Shown here: piece by piece, positions 35,579 through 44,014 of the stretch
How positions within the stretch are numbered: position 1 is the stretch's first letter
Layout: every line of letters begins with the position of its first letter
DNA from: Roseiarcus sp963794655
GTDB lineage: Bacteria; Pseudomonadota; Alphaproteobacteria; Rhizobiales; Beijerinckiaceae
NCBI GenBank assembly: GCA_963794655.1
Contig: CAWCEV010000006.1
Coordinates: 2,294,001-2,358,000 of the forward strand
Reading direction: 5' to 3'
Length of the DNA: 64,000 bases
Notes under the pieces: generated by a model
What the model saw: the letters and a program-made list of their open reading frames with translations, nothing else
Databases searched by the model: none
Told to the model about the DNA's origin: nothing
Translations under genes and position numbers: made by a program

Positions 35579-36553
35579 TCATCCTTGGGTCTCTCGGGGA
35601 TCGAAATGGATGGTTTCAACTTTCCATTGTTCGAAATAGGGCATGTATTCCGCAGGCACCTTGAGGGGGTCGCACTTCCGGACGGCGCGCATCGCGCTTT
35701 CGGCATGCGCGCGCCAGGCCCGGTCGGTCGGGGGATTGAGCAGAACCGGGCGCGCCGAGAGCGAACCGTCAGGATTGAAGATCACCCTGATTTCCGCGAC
35801 ATAGGTGTCGCCTTCCGGCGTGGCGGGCGGGGGCGTCCAGCAGTTGAGGTAGCTCTCGGTCAGCCACGCGTCGAGCGCCGAGGCCATCGACATCGACATG
35901 TGCGGCGCGTCGTGATGCGGCAGTCCCTGCGGCGTGGCGGAGGCCGTCTGGGTCGCCGCGACCGCGGTCGTCGACGGTTTGCTCTGACCGATCAGCTTGG
36001 CGATCGTGTTCGGGTCGAAATTATGCGACGGCTTCGGCTTCTCGGGCGCCGGCTCCTTCGTCCGTTCGGGCGGCGTCTCGGCGACCTTCGGCCGCACCGG
36101 CGGCTCAGCGGGCGCCTCCTGGACAGCGACTTTCGGCGGTGACGGCGGCTGGGGCCTTTCAGGCGGCATCGGCTCCGGCTCGGGCGACGGCGCTTCGGCC
36201 TTCGGAGGAGGCGGGGGCGGAGTCTCGGGCTTCGGTGGTTGAGGAGGCGCGGGCGCAGGCGGCGGCGTGGGCTGAGCGGGCGTGGGCGGCGGCGGAGGCG
36301 TCGGCTCCGTGGACGCGCGCAGGTCCGCGGGCGGCTCGGGCGGGGTCGGCGGAGGCTGTGGCGCGGGCTTGGCGTCCTTCTCGCCGTTCATGATCTGGTT
36401 GAGCTCGCTCAGCGACACCGTCTCGATCGGAATCGATTCCGGGCTGTCGTCGAACCGCGGGGCTCTGGCGAAGCCGAACAGGAGCAGCGCCAGCACCGCG
36501 CCGTGCAGCGCGGCGGAGCCCGCGAAACTCGAATATGGCCGCCGTTCGTCCAA
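35579..36553 (-). CDS. tolA: Cell-envelope integrity protein TolA
   Basis: A 324-residue inner-membrane protein. Helix 1 ('LHGAVLALLLFGFARAP') carries the Ser-His type face used to contact TolQR. Residues about 60-180 are a long proline-rich, PPPPP-containing spacer instead of the alanine/lysine helix of enterobacterial TolA. The C-terminal domain has SYLNCWTPPP, YVAEIRVIFNPDGSLSA, VRKCDPLKVPAEYMPYFEQW and TIHFDP. TolA transmits energy from TolQR to the TolB-Pal complex. The start is at 36553, twelve bases after the tolR stop. Confidence 0.93.
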   Translation of the reverse strand: MDERRPYSSFAGSAALHGAVLALLLFGFARAPRFDDSPESIPIETVSLSELNQIMNGEKDAKPAPQPPPTPPEPPADLRASTEPTPPPPPTPAQPTPPPAPAPPQPPKPETPPPPPPKAEAPSPEPEPMPPERPQPPSPPKVAVQEAPAEPPVRPKVAETPPERTKEPAPEKPKPSHNFDPNTIAKLIGQSKPSTTAVAATQTASATPQGLPHHDAPHMSMSMASALDAWLTESYLNCWTPPPATPEGDTYVAEIRVIFNPDGSLSARPVLLNPPTDRAWRAHAESAMRAVRKCDPLKVPAEYMPYFEQWKVETIHFDPRETQG

Positions 36554-36565
36554 TGCCGCTCCCGG

Positions 36566-37015
36566 CTATTGTTTGATCGGCTCGGTGACGAGGGCCACCT
36601 TCTTGTACCCGGCGGTAGTGACTGCCGCCATGATCTCGGCCACCCGCCCGTAAGGCACGGCCTTCGACGCCCGAAGATAGATGCGCTGGTCGACGTCGCT
36701 CTGCGAGGCGGCCTGAAGCTTGGCGACCAGGTCGGAGTCGGCGATCGGCTGGTCCATAACGTAAAGCTGGCCCTGCTCGTTGAGCGAGACTGCGATCGGC
36801 TTGCGGTCGACGTTGAGCGCGGTCGCGGTCGCGCGCGGGAGGTCGACCGAGACGCCGGTGGTGAGCAACGGCGCGGCGACCATGAAGATGATGAGCAAGA
36901 CCAGCATCACGTCGATGAACGGCGTCATGTTGATATCCGCCATCGCGCCGTAACGCGGCACGCCGCGCCGGCCGCGACCGTTCTTGCGTCCGCCGGCGAC
37001 AGGAGTGATGGCCAT
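36566..37015 (-). CDS. tolR: Biopolymer transporter TolR (ExbD family)
   Basis: A 149-residue protein with one N-terminal membrane helix. The motif MADINMTPFIDVMLVLLIIF carries the aspartate (in FIDVML) that binds the proton in TolR/ExbD. A periplasmic domain of about 90 residues follows ('KPIAVSLNEQGQLYVMDQ', 'IYLRASKAVPYGRVAEIM'). It forms the proton-driven motor with TolQ. Located 21 bases after tolQ and 12 bases before tolA. Confidence 0.95.
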   Translation of the reverse strand: MAITPVAGGRKNGRGRRGVPRYGAMADINMTPFIDVMLVLLIIFMVAAPLLTTGVSVDLPRATATALNVDRKPIAVSLNEQGQLYVMDQPIADSDLVAKLQAASQSDVDQRIYLRASKAVPYGRVAEIMAAVTTAGYKKVALVTEPIKQ

Positions 37016-37036
37016 CGCGTCGCTCCTTTCGCCTGT

Positions 37037-37762
37037 TTAAGAGACTTTTTCGACCGACAGATGGTGATCGATCTGCCGGGAAAGGATCGACGAGAATTCG
37101 TCGGCGAAGCTCTCGAGCCGGGCCTGGGCCTTGGCCACGTCGCCCTGGAGCTTGTTGTAGGCGATCAGCGCCGGAATGGCGGCGAAAAGGCCGATCGCCG
37201 TCGCCAGCAGCGCCTCCGCGATGCCGGGCGCGACGACGGCGAGGGAAGTGTTCTTCGACGCCGCGATCGACTGGAACGAATTCATGATGCCGAACACCGT
37301 GCCGAACAGGCCGATGAACGGTCCGGCGGACGCGATCGTCGCAAGGACGAGGAGATTCGATTCGAGCCGCTCGACCTCACGGGCGATCGAGACGTCGAGC
37401 ACCTTGTCGATGCGCGCGTGAAGGCCGCGGAACGAGCCCGCCGCCTGCTGGAACGAGCGCTTCCACTCACGCATCGCCGCGACGAACAGGGCCGCCGCGC
37501 CGCTGTTGTTGGGCTGGCTCGAGAGCGAGGTGTAGAGTTCTTCGAGCGACTGGCCCGACCAGAAGATGGTCTCGAAACTCTCCATCTCGGTCTTGAACTT
37601 ATGGAACAGGCGGGTCTTGTCGAAAATGATCGTCCAGCACCAGAGCGAGGCAAGGAAGAGGCCCAGCATCACCGCCTTGACGACGATATGGGCCGACCAG
37701 AACATCTCGAAGATGCTGGTTTCCGGAGACGCGGCTGCGGCGGCTACGTCGGCTGGGTTCAT
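37037..37762 (-). CDS. tolQ: Tol-Pal motor protein TolQ
   Basis: A 241-residue MotA/TolQ/ExbB protein with three membrane helices: 'SAHIVVKAVMLGLFLASLWC', 'LLVLATIASAGPFIGLFGTV' and 'APGIAEALLATAIGLFAAIP'. The conserved 'GPFIGLFGTVFGIMNSF' and 'PGIAEALLATAIGLFAAIPA' stretches line the TolR pore. The ATG at 37762 gives family length; an upstream in-frame start adds a proline-rich non-family leader. First gene of the cluster; ybgC, common upstream of tolQ, is absent. Confidence 0.95.
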   Translation of the reverse strand: MNPADVAAAAASPETSIFEMFWSAHIVVKAVMLGLFLASLWCWTIIFDKTRLFHKFKTEMESFETIFWSGQSLEELYTSLSSQPNNSGAAALFVAAMREWKRSFQQAAGSFRGLHARIDKVLDVSIAREVERLESNLLVLATIASAGPFIGLFGTVFGIMNSFQSIAASKNTSLAVVAPGIAEALLATAIGLFAAIPALIAYNKLQGDVAKAQARLESFADEFSSILSRQIDHHLSVEKVS

Positions 37763-37935
37763 CGGGGGAGGCAACCTTATGTTGGGCGGCGTACCGCGCG
37801 GCCACGGCGGGAATGCGGGAGCGGGCCGGGGTCTGCGCCGCAAATCGGCCGAAACTTGGGCTTTTGCGGGACGCCGGAAAAGCCTGATTTTCTGAGCCCC
37901 GAGTAAGACTCTGATAGGGTTAAGGGCGGGTTACT

Positions 37936-38238
37936 TTGGGAAAAGCCGGGCTTGGCTCACCCGGCCCAGCCATCCCTCGTCCTGAGGCGCCCCGCAGGGG
38001 CCTCGAAGGACGGCTCCAGGAATCGCTGAAGGGGCTGATCCAAGGATGCTACACGGCCCGTCGACGGCCCGTGAAGCTCGTCTTCTCCGAGCACTACGAG
38101 CGCATCGACGAAGCGGTAGCCGCCGAGCGCCGCCTCAAGGGATGGTCGCGCGCAAAGAAAGAGGCGTACATTCGCAGTGACTTTCTTGCGCTCTCAACGC
38201 TCGCGAAACGCGGCGGCGAGAGAGCAGACAAGGCCTGA
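37936..38238 (+). pseudogene. GIY-YIG nuclease-like gene, 5' part lost
   Basis: The C-terminal half, from about 38,046, is a normal end of a UPF0213-type GIY-YIG protein: YTARRRPVKLVFSEHYE, AVAAERRLKGWSRAKKEAYI and a basic tail. The N-terminal GIY...YIG strand and catalytic arginine are absent; in their place the frame runs through an intergenic palindrome (37,976-38,013) and has only a TTG start. An inverted copy of the same palindrome follows at 38,270. It is therefore a remnant, probably inactive. Confidence 0.75.
37976..38013 (+). repeat. Intergenic palindrome, left copy
   Basis: CTCGTCCTGAGGCGCCCCGC continuing to CTCGAAGGACGG. The ends (CGTCCT...AGGACG) and the centre (GCCCC/GGGGC) form a hairpin. 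It replaces the 5' end of the GIY-YIG remnant. A related copy in opposite orientation is found at 38,270-38,308. Confidence 0.75.
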
Positions 38239-38269
38239 GATTCGCGCAGCCGCTCGTTGTTCGTCGAAG

Positions 38270-38308
38270 CGTCCTTCGAGACGCGCCTTCGGCGCTCCTC
38301 AGGACGAG
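38270..38308 (-). repeat. Intergenic palindrome, right copy (inverted)
   Basis: CGTCCTTCGAGACGCGCCTT continuing to CCTCAGGACGAG. Its reverse complement shares CTCGTCCTGAGG at one end and CTCGAAGGACG at the other with the left copy, while the centre differs (GCGCC...GGCGC). The two copies bracket the GIY-YIG remnant as an inverted pair about 290 bases apart. Confidence 0.75.
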
Positions 38309-38413
38309 GGTGTTTCTCGAGAGATCGGGCTCCTCGGTTCTTGCCCAAACCGCGCCGCCGCCTTTATCGTGATTTTACCGGCGCGATCCTGATCGCCCGG
38401 AGGAGGCGGGCTG

Positions 38414-39655
38414 ATGGGGGCTTTGGGGACTTTCGGCTGGGAATGGGGTTCGGCGCTGATCCGCTGGCTCCATGTGACCGCGGCGATCGCGTGGATCGGC
38501 GGATCGTTCTTTTTCATGCATCTCGATGCATCCTTGCGCAAACAGGCCAAGGACGATCCGGCGGTGGCGGGAACCTCGTGGCAGGTTCACGGCGGCGGGT
38601 TCTACGAGATGAAAAAGTATCTCCTGGCGCCCTCCTCGCTGCCCGAGCACCTCATCTGGCACAAGTGGCAATCCTACTGGACCTGGATGAGCGGCTTTGT
38701 GCTGCTGTGCTGGGTCTACTACGGCCAGTCGCAGCTCTTCCTGATCGATCCGGCGGTGATGGCGCTCGAGCCGTGGCAGGCGGCGGCGATCGGGATCGTC
38801 GCGCTCGCGCTCGGCTGGCTCGTCTACGACTTCCTGTGCCGCTCGCCGCTCGCCAAAAATGAGCCGCTGCTCGCCGTCGTCGGCTTCGGATATGTCGTGG
38901 CGACGAGCTGGGTCTTCACCCTGTTCTTCTCCGGACGCGGCGCGCTCATCCACACGGGCGCGCTGATGGCGACGATCATGACCGCCAATGTGTTCTTCAT
39001 CATCATGCCGAACCAGCGGAAAAGCGTGGCGGCGCTGATGGCCGGCCAGAAGCCCGACCCCGCTTGGGGCAAGAGCTCCAAGATCCGCTCGACTCACAAC
39101 AACTACATCACCTTGCCGGTGGTGTTCCTGATGCTGTCGAATCACACGCCATCGACATTCTCCAACCCGCGCGTCATCCCCGCTATCGTCACCTGCGTCA
39201 TCGTTGCCGGCGCGATGGTCCGTTATTTCTATAACGTCTGGCACCTCGATCACGACCGTGCGCCCTGGTGGGCTTGGGCGGCGGCGGCGGTCGCCGTTCT
39301 GTGCGCCTTCGGCTTCGCCGCCACCGCTTCGCCCGGCATGCGCTCGCTCATGGGGCTCGCGGATCTTCCGGCCGAGACCGCGAGCCTCGATGAGCCGAAG
39401 GCGCCGCAGGAGGATGTCGACATCGTGCAGACCCGCTGCATGATGTGCCACGCGGCGCAGCCGATGGACTGGATCGGGGAAGCGCCGAAAGGCGTCCTGC
39501 TCGATACGCCCGAGCACATCGCGCGCTTCGCCGCGGCCATCCGGCAGCAGGCGGTGCTGACCCACGCCATGCCGCCCAACAACTTCAGCCAGATGACGGA
39601 TGACGAGCGCAAGACGCTGGCGCGCTGGCTTGGCGTCGAGACGGCGCAGAACTGA
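38414..39655 (+). CDS. puuD: Membrane urate oxidase PuuD with C-terminal cytochrome c domain
   Basis: A 413-residue protein with about eight to nine membrane helices ('LIRWLHVTAAIAWIGGSFFF', 'VVATSWVFTLFFSGRGALIH') forming the DUF989/urate hydroxylase domain. A C-terminal c-type cytochrome domain of about 90 residues follows, with the haem attachment motif CMMCH and the distal methionine in HAMPPNNFSQM. PuuD oxidises urate to 5-hydroxyisourate with electron transfer to a cytochrome chain instead of oxygen. The stop overlaps the start of the next gene (TGATG), placing it in a purine-degradation operon. Confidence 0.93.
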   Translation: MGALGTFGWEWGSALIRWLHVTAAIAWIGGSFFFMHLDASLRKQAKDDPAVAGTSWQVHGGGFYEMKKYLLAPSSLPEHLIWHKWQSYWTWMSGFVLLCWVYYGQSQLFLIDPAVMALEPWQAAAIGIVALALGWLVYDFLCRSPLAKNEPLLAVVGFGYVVATSWVFTLFFSGRGALIHTGALMATIMTANVFFIIMPNQRKSVAALMAGQKPDPAWGKSSKIRSTHNNYITLPVVFLMLSNHTPSTFSNPRVIPAIVTCVIVAGAMVRYFYNVWHLDHDRAPWWAWAAAAVAVLCAFGFAATASPGMRSLMGLADLPAETASLDEPKAPQEDVDIVQTRCMMCHAAQPMDWIGEAPKGVLLDTPEHIARFAAAIRQQAVLTHAMPPNNFSQMTDDERKTLARWLGVETAQN

Positions 39656-40896
39656 TGGACGCTAGAATGTTGGACGCCGATCTCGCCGCGGGCCGGCGGC
39701 TGATGGCGCGGCTCGATGCGTTCGCGACCTTCTCCGAAGAGCCGCGACGCCTGACGCGGCTCTTCCTGTCGGATGCCCATCGGCGTGCCGCCGACGCGTT
39801 CATCAGCTGGTGCGGCGAGGCCGGGCTTGAGGCCGCGATTGACGCGGCCGGCAACGTGACGGCGCGCTATGAAGGCAGGCGCGCGGGCGCCCCGGCGCTG
39901 ATGCTTGGCTCGCACATCGACACCGTGCGCGACGCCGGACGCTACGACGGGAACTACGGCGCCCTGGCCGCGCTTTCAGTCGTCGAGGAACTCGCCAGCC
40001 GCGGCGAGCGCCTCGATCACGCGATCGAAATCGTCGCCTTCGGCGATGAGGAGGGCGTTCGCTTCCGCACCACGCTCACCGGCTCGCGCGCACTCGCCGG
40101 GAGTTATCCGGAGGATGCGCTCGACCAGCGCGACTCGGCCGGGGTCTCGATGCGCGACGCGCTTCACGCTTTCGGCGGCGATCCGGACAGGGCAGGGTCG
40201 ATCCGGCGGACAGGGGTCGCCGCCTTCGTCGAAGCGCATATCGAGCAGGGGCCGACGCTTGAGGCCGAAGGGCTGCCGCTCGGGATCGTGACCGCGATCA
40301 ACGGCGCGACGAGGCTCGACGTCGGCGTGGACGGGGTCGCCGGACATGCCGGCGCAACCCCGATGCGGCTGCGCCGCGACGCGCTGACCGCGGCGGCCGA
40401 GATGGCGCTTGCGATCGAAGCGCGTGCGCGCAGCGAGGAGAGCCTGGTGGCGACGGTCGGCCGCTTCGACGTCTGGCCCGACGCGACCAATGTGATTCCC
40501 GGCCACGTCCAGTTCTCGATCGACCTTCGCTCGCCCGATGACAAGAGCCGGGCCGCGGCGCTCGCCGACCTCGAGGCGCGGATCGCGGCGATCGCCGCCG
40601 AGCGCAGGGTCAAGGTTGCGGTGGCGAAGACCCACGACGCGAGCGCCTTCGCCTGTGATCCGGGAATCATCGCGGGCCTGACGAAAGCGGTCGAAGCGGT
40701 CGGCGTTCGGCCGCGCCTCCTGCCGTCGGGGGCAGGGCACGACACGATGGCGATGGGCGAGCTCTGCCCGGCCGGCATGCTGTTTGTGCGCTGCAAGGGC
40801 GGCGTCAGCCACAATCCGCTCGAATCGATCACGCTCGAGGACTGCGCGCTCGGGCTCGCGGCGTTGACGCGGTTCGTGCGGGATTTCAGGGCTTGA
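39655..40896 (+). CDS. allC: Allantoate amidohydrolase (M20 family)
   Basis: A 413-residue M20 metallopeptidase-fold hydrolase. The metal site is clear: GSHIDTV (first ligand and catalytic Asp), DGNYGALAAL (bridging Asp), FGDEEGVRF (Glu pair), EAHIEQGPTLE and the distal His in VSHNPLESI. The lid domain begins about residue 215 (GVAGHAGATPM). These motifs are those of allantoate amidohydrolase / N-carbamoyl-amino-acid hydrolase. Its one-base overlap with the urate oxidase gene favours allantoate as substrate, releasing ammonia for nitrogen supply. Confidence 0.9.
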   Translation: MDARMLDADLAAGRRLMARLDAFATFSEEPRRLTRLFLSDAHRRAADAFISWCGEAGLEAAIDAAGNVTARYEGRRAGAPALMLGSHIDTVRDAGRYDGNYGALAALSVVEELASRGERLDHAIEIVAFGDEEGVRFRTTLTGSRALAGSYPEDALDQRDSAGVSMRDALHAFGGDPDRAGSIRRTGVAAFVEAHIEQGPTLEAEGLPLGIVTAINGATRLDVGVDGVAGHAGATPMRLRRDALTAAAEMALAIEARARSEESLVATVGRFDVWPDATNVIPGHVQFSIDLRSPDDKSRAAALADLEARIAAIAAERRVKVAVAKTHDASAFACDPGIIAGLTKAVEAVGVRPRLLPSGAGHDTMAMGELCPAGMLFVRCKGGVSHNPLESITLEDCALGLAALTRFVRDFRA

Positions 40897-40942
40897 GGAT
40901 AAGCCGCGGTGGGGCAAAAAGGCCGTTCATCGGAGGACAATC

Positions 40943-41242
40943 ATGATTACCGCAATACGCACTTACAAACCGCAACCCGGCAAAGCCTTTGAATTATTGG
41001 AAGCCCTGCGGGCCTCGGTGGGGTACGGCGCAAAGGCGTGCGGGATCGATCTCCATATCGCCATGGTCGTTGGGGGTGTGGTCGGAGAAGTCGCGGTCAT
41101 CAGCAATTACAAGGATCTGGATCATATGGAAGAGCTTATCGATAAAGCGATGGGACACGCGGACTGGCGCGCGGCCAACGCCAAGATGCATGAGCTTTGT
41201 ATTTCGGGCGAAGCGCGCGATCACATCTTTCGGCACGTCTAG
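40943..41242 (+). CDS. Small ferredoxin-like (dimeric alpha/beta barrel) hypothetical protein
   Basis: A 99-residue cytoplasmic protein starting MITAIRTYKPQPGKAFELLE, a beta-alpha-beta entry typical of dimeric alpha/beta barrel (NIPSNAP/ABM-like) proteins, followed by strands 'HIAMVVGGVVGEVAVISNY' and a helix 'LDHMEELIDKAMGHADW'. GGAGGA precedes the ATG at 40943. It lies 46 bases downstream of the allantoate amidohydrolase on the same strand, possibly on its transcript. No function is known to me for this family. Confidence 0.75.
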   Translation: MITAIRTYKPQPGKAFELLEALRASVGYGAKACGIDLHIAMVVGGVVGEVAVISNYKDLDHMEELIDKAMGHADWRAANAKMHELCISGEARDHIFRHV

Positions 41243-41294
41243 AGCTAACGGCTCATCGCAACGACTGCGACAACCGACCCAAAAGCATATGGCT

Positions 41295-41795
41295 CTAAAT
41301 CGCCGCGCCGGCAGCGGGTCGCTCAATCGTAGGCGCCTGCCTCCAAAGCCTGCGCTTCCTCGCGAAGGCGACGCCGGCGAAACCAATCCCCAGCAACGCC
41401 CATGACGACAGCTCCGGAACGGGTTCGCCGGCGGTGATCTCGGAGATGACGATCTGAGCGCCGCCGTTGGAGGCGTAGTAAGTGCCGAGAGTCTGGAAAA
41501 TGCCGCTCGTGCCAAAGGCGGCGTCGAAACAATCACCCGCATTTCTGCAGGCGTCGTTCGAAAGCACGATATCCGAAGGCCCGAAGTATACGTCCTCGAA
41601 GTCACCGGAGTATCTGACAAGATCGCCGGCAGAGAGGCTTCCTCCGTCGAAAAACGAGACGGAATCGTAGACAAAACTTCCCCGATCGCTCGTAAAATTA
41701 TACCTGATGTCCGCCGCCGCCGGGCCCGCTAGAATGCTTGCGCACAGGACGCTTGCGCATAGCGCGATGAGATCGAAACGTCGTTTGCTGGGCAT
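41295..41795 (-). CDS. PEP-CTERM-type exported protein
   Basis: A 166-residue protein with an N-terminal signal ('LIALCASVLCASILAGPAAA'), a short beta-rich mature domain ('YNFTSDRGSFVYDSVSFFDG'), two cysteines (NDACRNAGDCFDA), and a C-terminal sorting tripartite tail: VPELSSWALLGIGFAGVAFA followed by RKRR. This is the variant of the PEP-CTERM signal common in alphaproteobacteria, recognised by an exosortase. No exosortase is present in the window. The ATG at 41795 fits the signal; one 36 bases upstream is possible. Confidence 0.8.
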   Translation of the reverse strand: MPSKRRFDLIALCASVLCASILAGPAAADIRYNFTSDRGSFVYDSVSFFDGGSLSAGDLVRYSGDFEDVYFGPSDIVLSNDACRNAGDCFDAAFGTSGIFQTLGTYYASNGGAQIVISEITAGEPVPELSSWALLGIGFAGVAFARKRRLWRQAPTIERPAAGAAI

Positions 41796-42006
41796 CGGCT
41801 CTTCCAGGATTTGCGGCGAGAGGCGCTTCACGTGAGGACGGCGTTGATTTGAGGGGTGATCCTACCCCGGGAGGCCGCGCGCGAATAGAGCTGGTCCCTC
41901 TGAGGCCGACCAGGCGTAGGGCAAGGATTCGCGCGTTTGGTTTGCGCGCCGCGTGACAACGGGCCGCGCGGACGCTACGTACAGGCCGCTGTCCGGGAGG
42001 AGCCAA

Positions 42007-43317
42007 ATGAGCAAGTCATTCTTCGGCGATATCAAGCCGGTGAAATACGAGGGGCCGAAGAGCGACAACCCCTACGCCTTCCGCCACTACGACCCGAAGA
42101 AGGTCGTCATGGGCAAGACGATGGCCGACTGGCTGCGTCCTGCCGTCTGCTACTGGCACAATTTCGCCTGGCTCGGCACTGACATGTTCGGCGCGCCGAC
42201 CTTCGAGCGGCCGTGGGACGGCGAGACGATGAAGGGCGCGCGGGCCAAGGCCGACGTCGCGTTCGAAATGTTCACGACCCTCGGCTTCCCGTTCTTCGCC
42301 TTCCACGACCGGGACGTCGTTCCTGAGGGCGCGAATCTTACCGAGTTCGGCAAGAACCTCGCTGAGATGACCGATATTTTCGCTAAGAAAATGCAGGATA
42401 CAGGCATCAAGCTGCTCTGGGGCACCGCCAATCTCTTCAGCCACCCGCGTTACATGTCGGGCGCGGCGACCAATCCCGATCCGGACGTTTTCGCCTATGC
42501 CGCCGCGCAGGTGAAGAACGTGCTCGACGCCACGCACAAGCTCGGCGGCGAGAACTACGTCCTATGGGGCGGCCGCGAGGGCTACGAGACGCTGCTCAAT
42601 ACCGATCTGCGCCGCGAGCAGGAGCAGGCCGGACGCTTTCTTTCGATGGTCGTCGACTATAAGCACAAGATCGGCTTCAAGGGCGTGCTCCTGGTCGAGC
42701 CCAAGCCGCAGGAGCCGACCAAGCACCAGTACGATTACGACGCCGCGACCGTGTTCGGCTTCCTGCAGCGCTTCGGGCTCGAGCGCGAGGTCAAGCTCAA
42801 TCTCGAGGTCGGCCATGCGGTGCTGGCTCACCATTCGTTCGAGCATGAGATCGCGGTCGCGTCCTCGCTCGGGATGCTGGGTTCGATCGACGCCAACCGC
42901 AACGACTACCAGTCCGGCTGGGACACCGACCAGTTCCCGAACAACGCGCCCGAGCTCGTGCCGGCGCTCTATTTCATCCTCAAGCAGGGCGGCCTCGCGC
43001 CGGGCGGCTTCAATTTCAATTCGAAGGTGCGCCGGCAGTCGATCGACCCGGGCGATTTGCTGCTTGGCCATATCGGCGGCATCGACACATGCGCCGCAGC
43101 GCTGGCCGCCGCCGCGCATCTGATCGAGGACGGCAAGTTCGACGCGGCGCGCGCCGAGCGTTACGCCGGCTGGGAGAAGCCCGAGGCGCAGGCGATGCTG
43201 AAGAAGGGCGCGACGCTCGAAGGGATCGCGGCGCGGGTCGCCAAGGAGAAGATCGAGCCGAAGCCGAGGTCGGGCCGGCAGGAGTTCTACGAGAACCTCC
43301 TAAACCGCTATCTCTGA
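42007..43317 (+). CDS. xylA: Xylose isomerase
   Basis: A 436-residue TIM-barrel enzyme converting D-xylose to D-xylulose. Class II features: 'WHNFAWLGTDMFGAPTFERPW', catalytic His in FFAFHDRDVVPEG, metal and substrate ligands in 'VLWGGREGYETLLNTD', VEPKPQEPTKHQYD, EVGHAVLAHHSFEHE and GSIDANRNDYQSGWDTDQFP. Length matches the E. coli-type enzyme. The ATG at 42007 is preceded by GGGAGGAG. It is not accompanied by xylB or xylFGH genes here. It is divergent from the PEP-CTERM gene. Confidence 0.97.
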   Translation: MSKSFFGDIKPVKYEGPKSDNPYAFRHYDPKKVVMGKTMADWLRPAVCYWHNFAWLGTDMFGAPTFERPWDGETMKGARAKADVAFEMFTTLGFPFFAFHDRDVVPEGANLTEFGKNLAEMTDIFAKKMQDTGIKLLWGTANLFSHPRYMSGAATNPDPDVFAYAAAQVKNVLDATHKLGGENYVLWGGREGYETLLNTDLRREQEQAGRFLSMVVDYKHKIGFKGVLLVEPKPQEPTKHQYDYDAATVFGFLQRFGLEREVKLNLEVGHAVLAHHSFEHEIAVASSLGMLGSIDANRNDYQSGWDTDQFPNNAPELVPALYFILKQGGLAPGGFNFNSKVRRQSIDPGDLLLGHIGGIDTCAAALAAAAHLIEDGKFDAARAERYAGWEKPEAQAMLKKGATLEGIAARVAKEKIEPKPRSGRQEFYENLLNRYL

Positions 43318-43440
43318 CCGAGGTCCGGCCCTCGTCGCGGCCGGCGAATTAACGAGGAATTGCGCCAATCGGTTCACCCGATCTTCGCGTTTGAGCGCGA
43401 TGCTCCGTGGCTGGCGTCGCGGCGCCATCGCGGAGGCGGA

Positions 43441-43998
43441 ATGTTCGGGCGCGTGGTCTTTGTGGCGACGCTCTGTGTCGCGGCGGCATCGCTCGGCTCA
43501 TTCTCGCTCCTGGAGCGGCTGCCCGCGCCGGCGCCCATCGCCACGGCCGACGCTGCCGCTCCGCCCGCGGTCGTGCCGCCCGCCAATACTGCCGCTGCGG
43601 AAGGGGACGCTCGTCGCCGGGTGTTCTCGTATCGCGAGACCGCGCTTCGGGCCGACGGACGGGGCCAATATGCGGCCGACACGCTCGTCAACGGCCTGCC
43701 GGTCCGGATGCTTGTCGACACCGGCGCAAGCGATGTCGTCGTCTCCGCGTCGACCGCGGACCGGCTCGGGCTTGCGCGATTAGGAGGGGGCGAGCGCGTC
43801 ATCCAGACCGCCAACGGCCGGTCGAAAGCCTCGCCCGCCGTGCTCACCCACGTCAGCTTCGGCGGCATCTATATGAACGACGTCGAGGCCCTCATTCTCG
43901 CGCCAGAGGCGGGGGACGTGAATCTGCTCGGCGAGAGCTTTCTCCGGCGCCTGGTCAGCGTCGAGCAGCGCGACGGGCTGCTGATCCTCAGGCAGTGA
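43441..43998 (+). CDS. Retropepsin-like aspartic protease (clan AA, TIGR02281 type)
   Basis: A 185-residue membrane-anchored protein: one N-terminal helix ('VVFVATLCVAAASLGSFSLL'), an alanine/proline-rich linker and a C-terminal retropepsin-like domain with the catalytic VDTGASDVVVS, the strand 'GGIYMNDVEALIL' and NLLGESFLRRL. One Asp-Thr-Gly per chain means it must act as a homodimer. Rhizobiales commonly have such periplasmic aspartic proteases (for example SpoIIGA/PerP-like roles in Caulobacter). The substrate is unknown. The ATG at 43441 is chosen at the membrane segment. Confidence 0.87.
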   Translation: MFGRVVFVATLCVAAASLGSFSLLERLPAPAPIATADAAAPPAVVPPANTAAAEGDARRRVFSYRETALRADGRGQYAADTLVNGLPVRMLVDTGASDVVVSASTADRLGLARLGGGERVIQTANGRSKASPAVLTHVSFGGIYMNDVEALILAPEAGDVNLLGESFLRRLVSVEQRDGLLILRQ

Positions 43999-44014
43999 TC
44001 CGGGACATTCTGTC

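Noticed and set aside
36239..37906. Plus-strand frame opposite tolA-tolR-tolQ
   Set aside because: Glycine/arginine-rich shadow of the proline-rich TolA spacer and of the motor genes.
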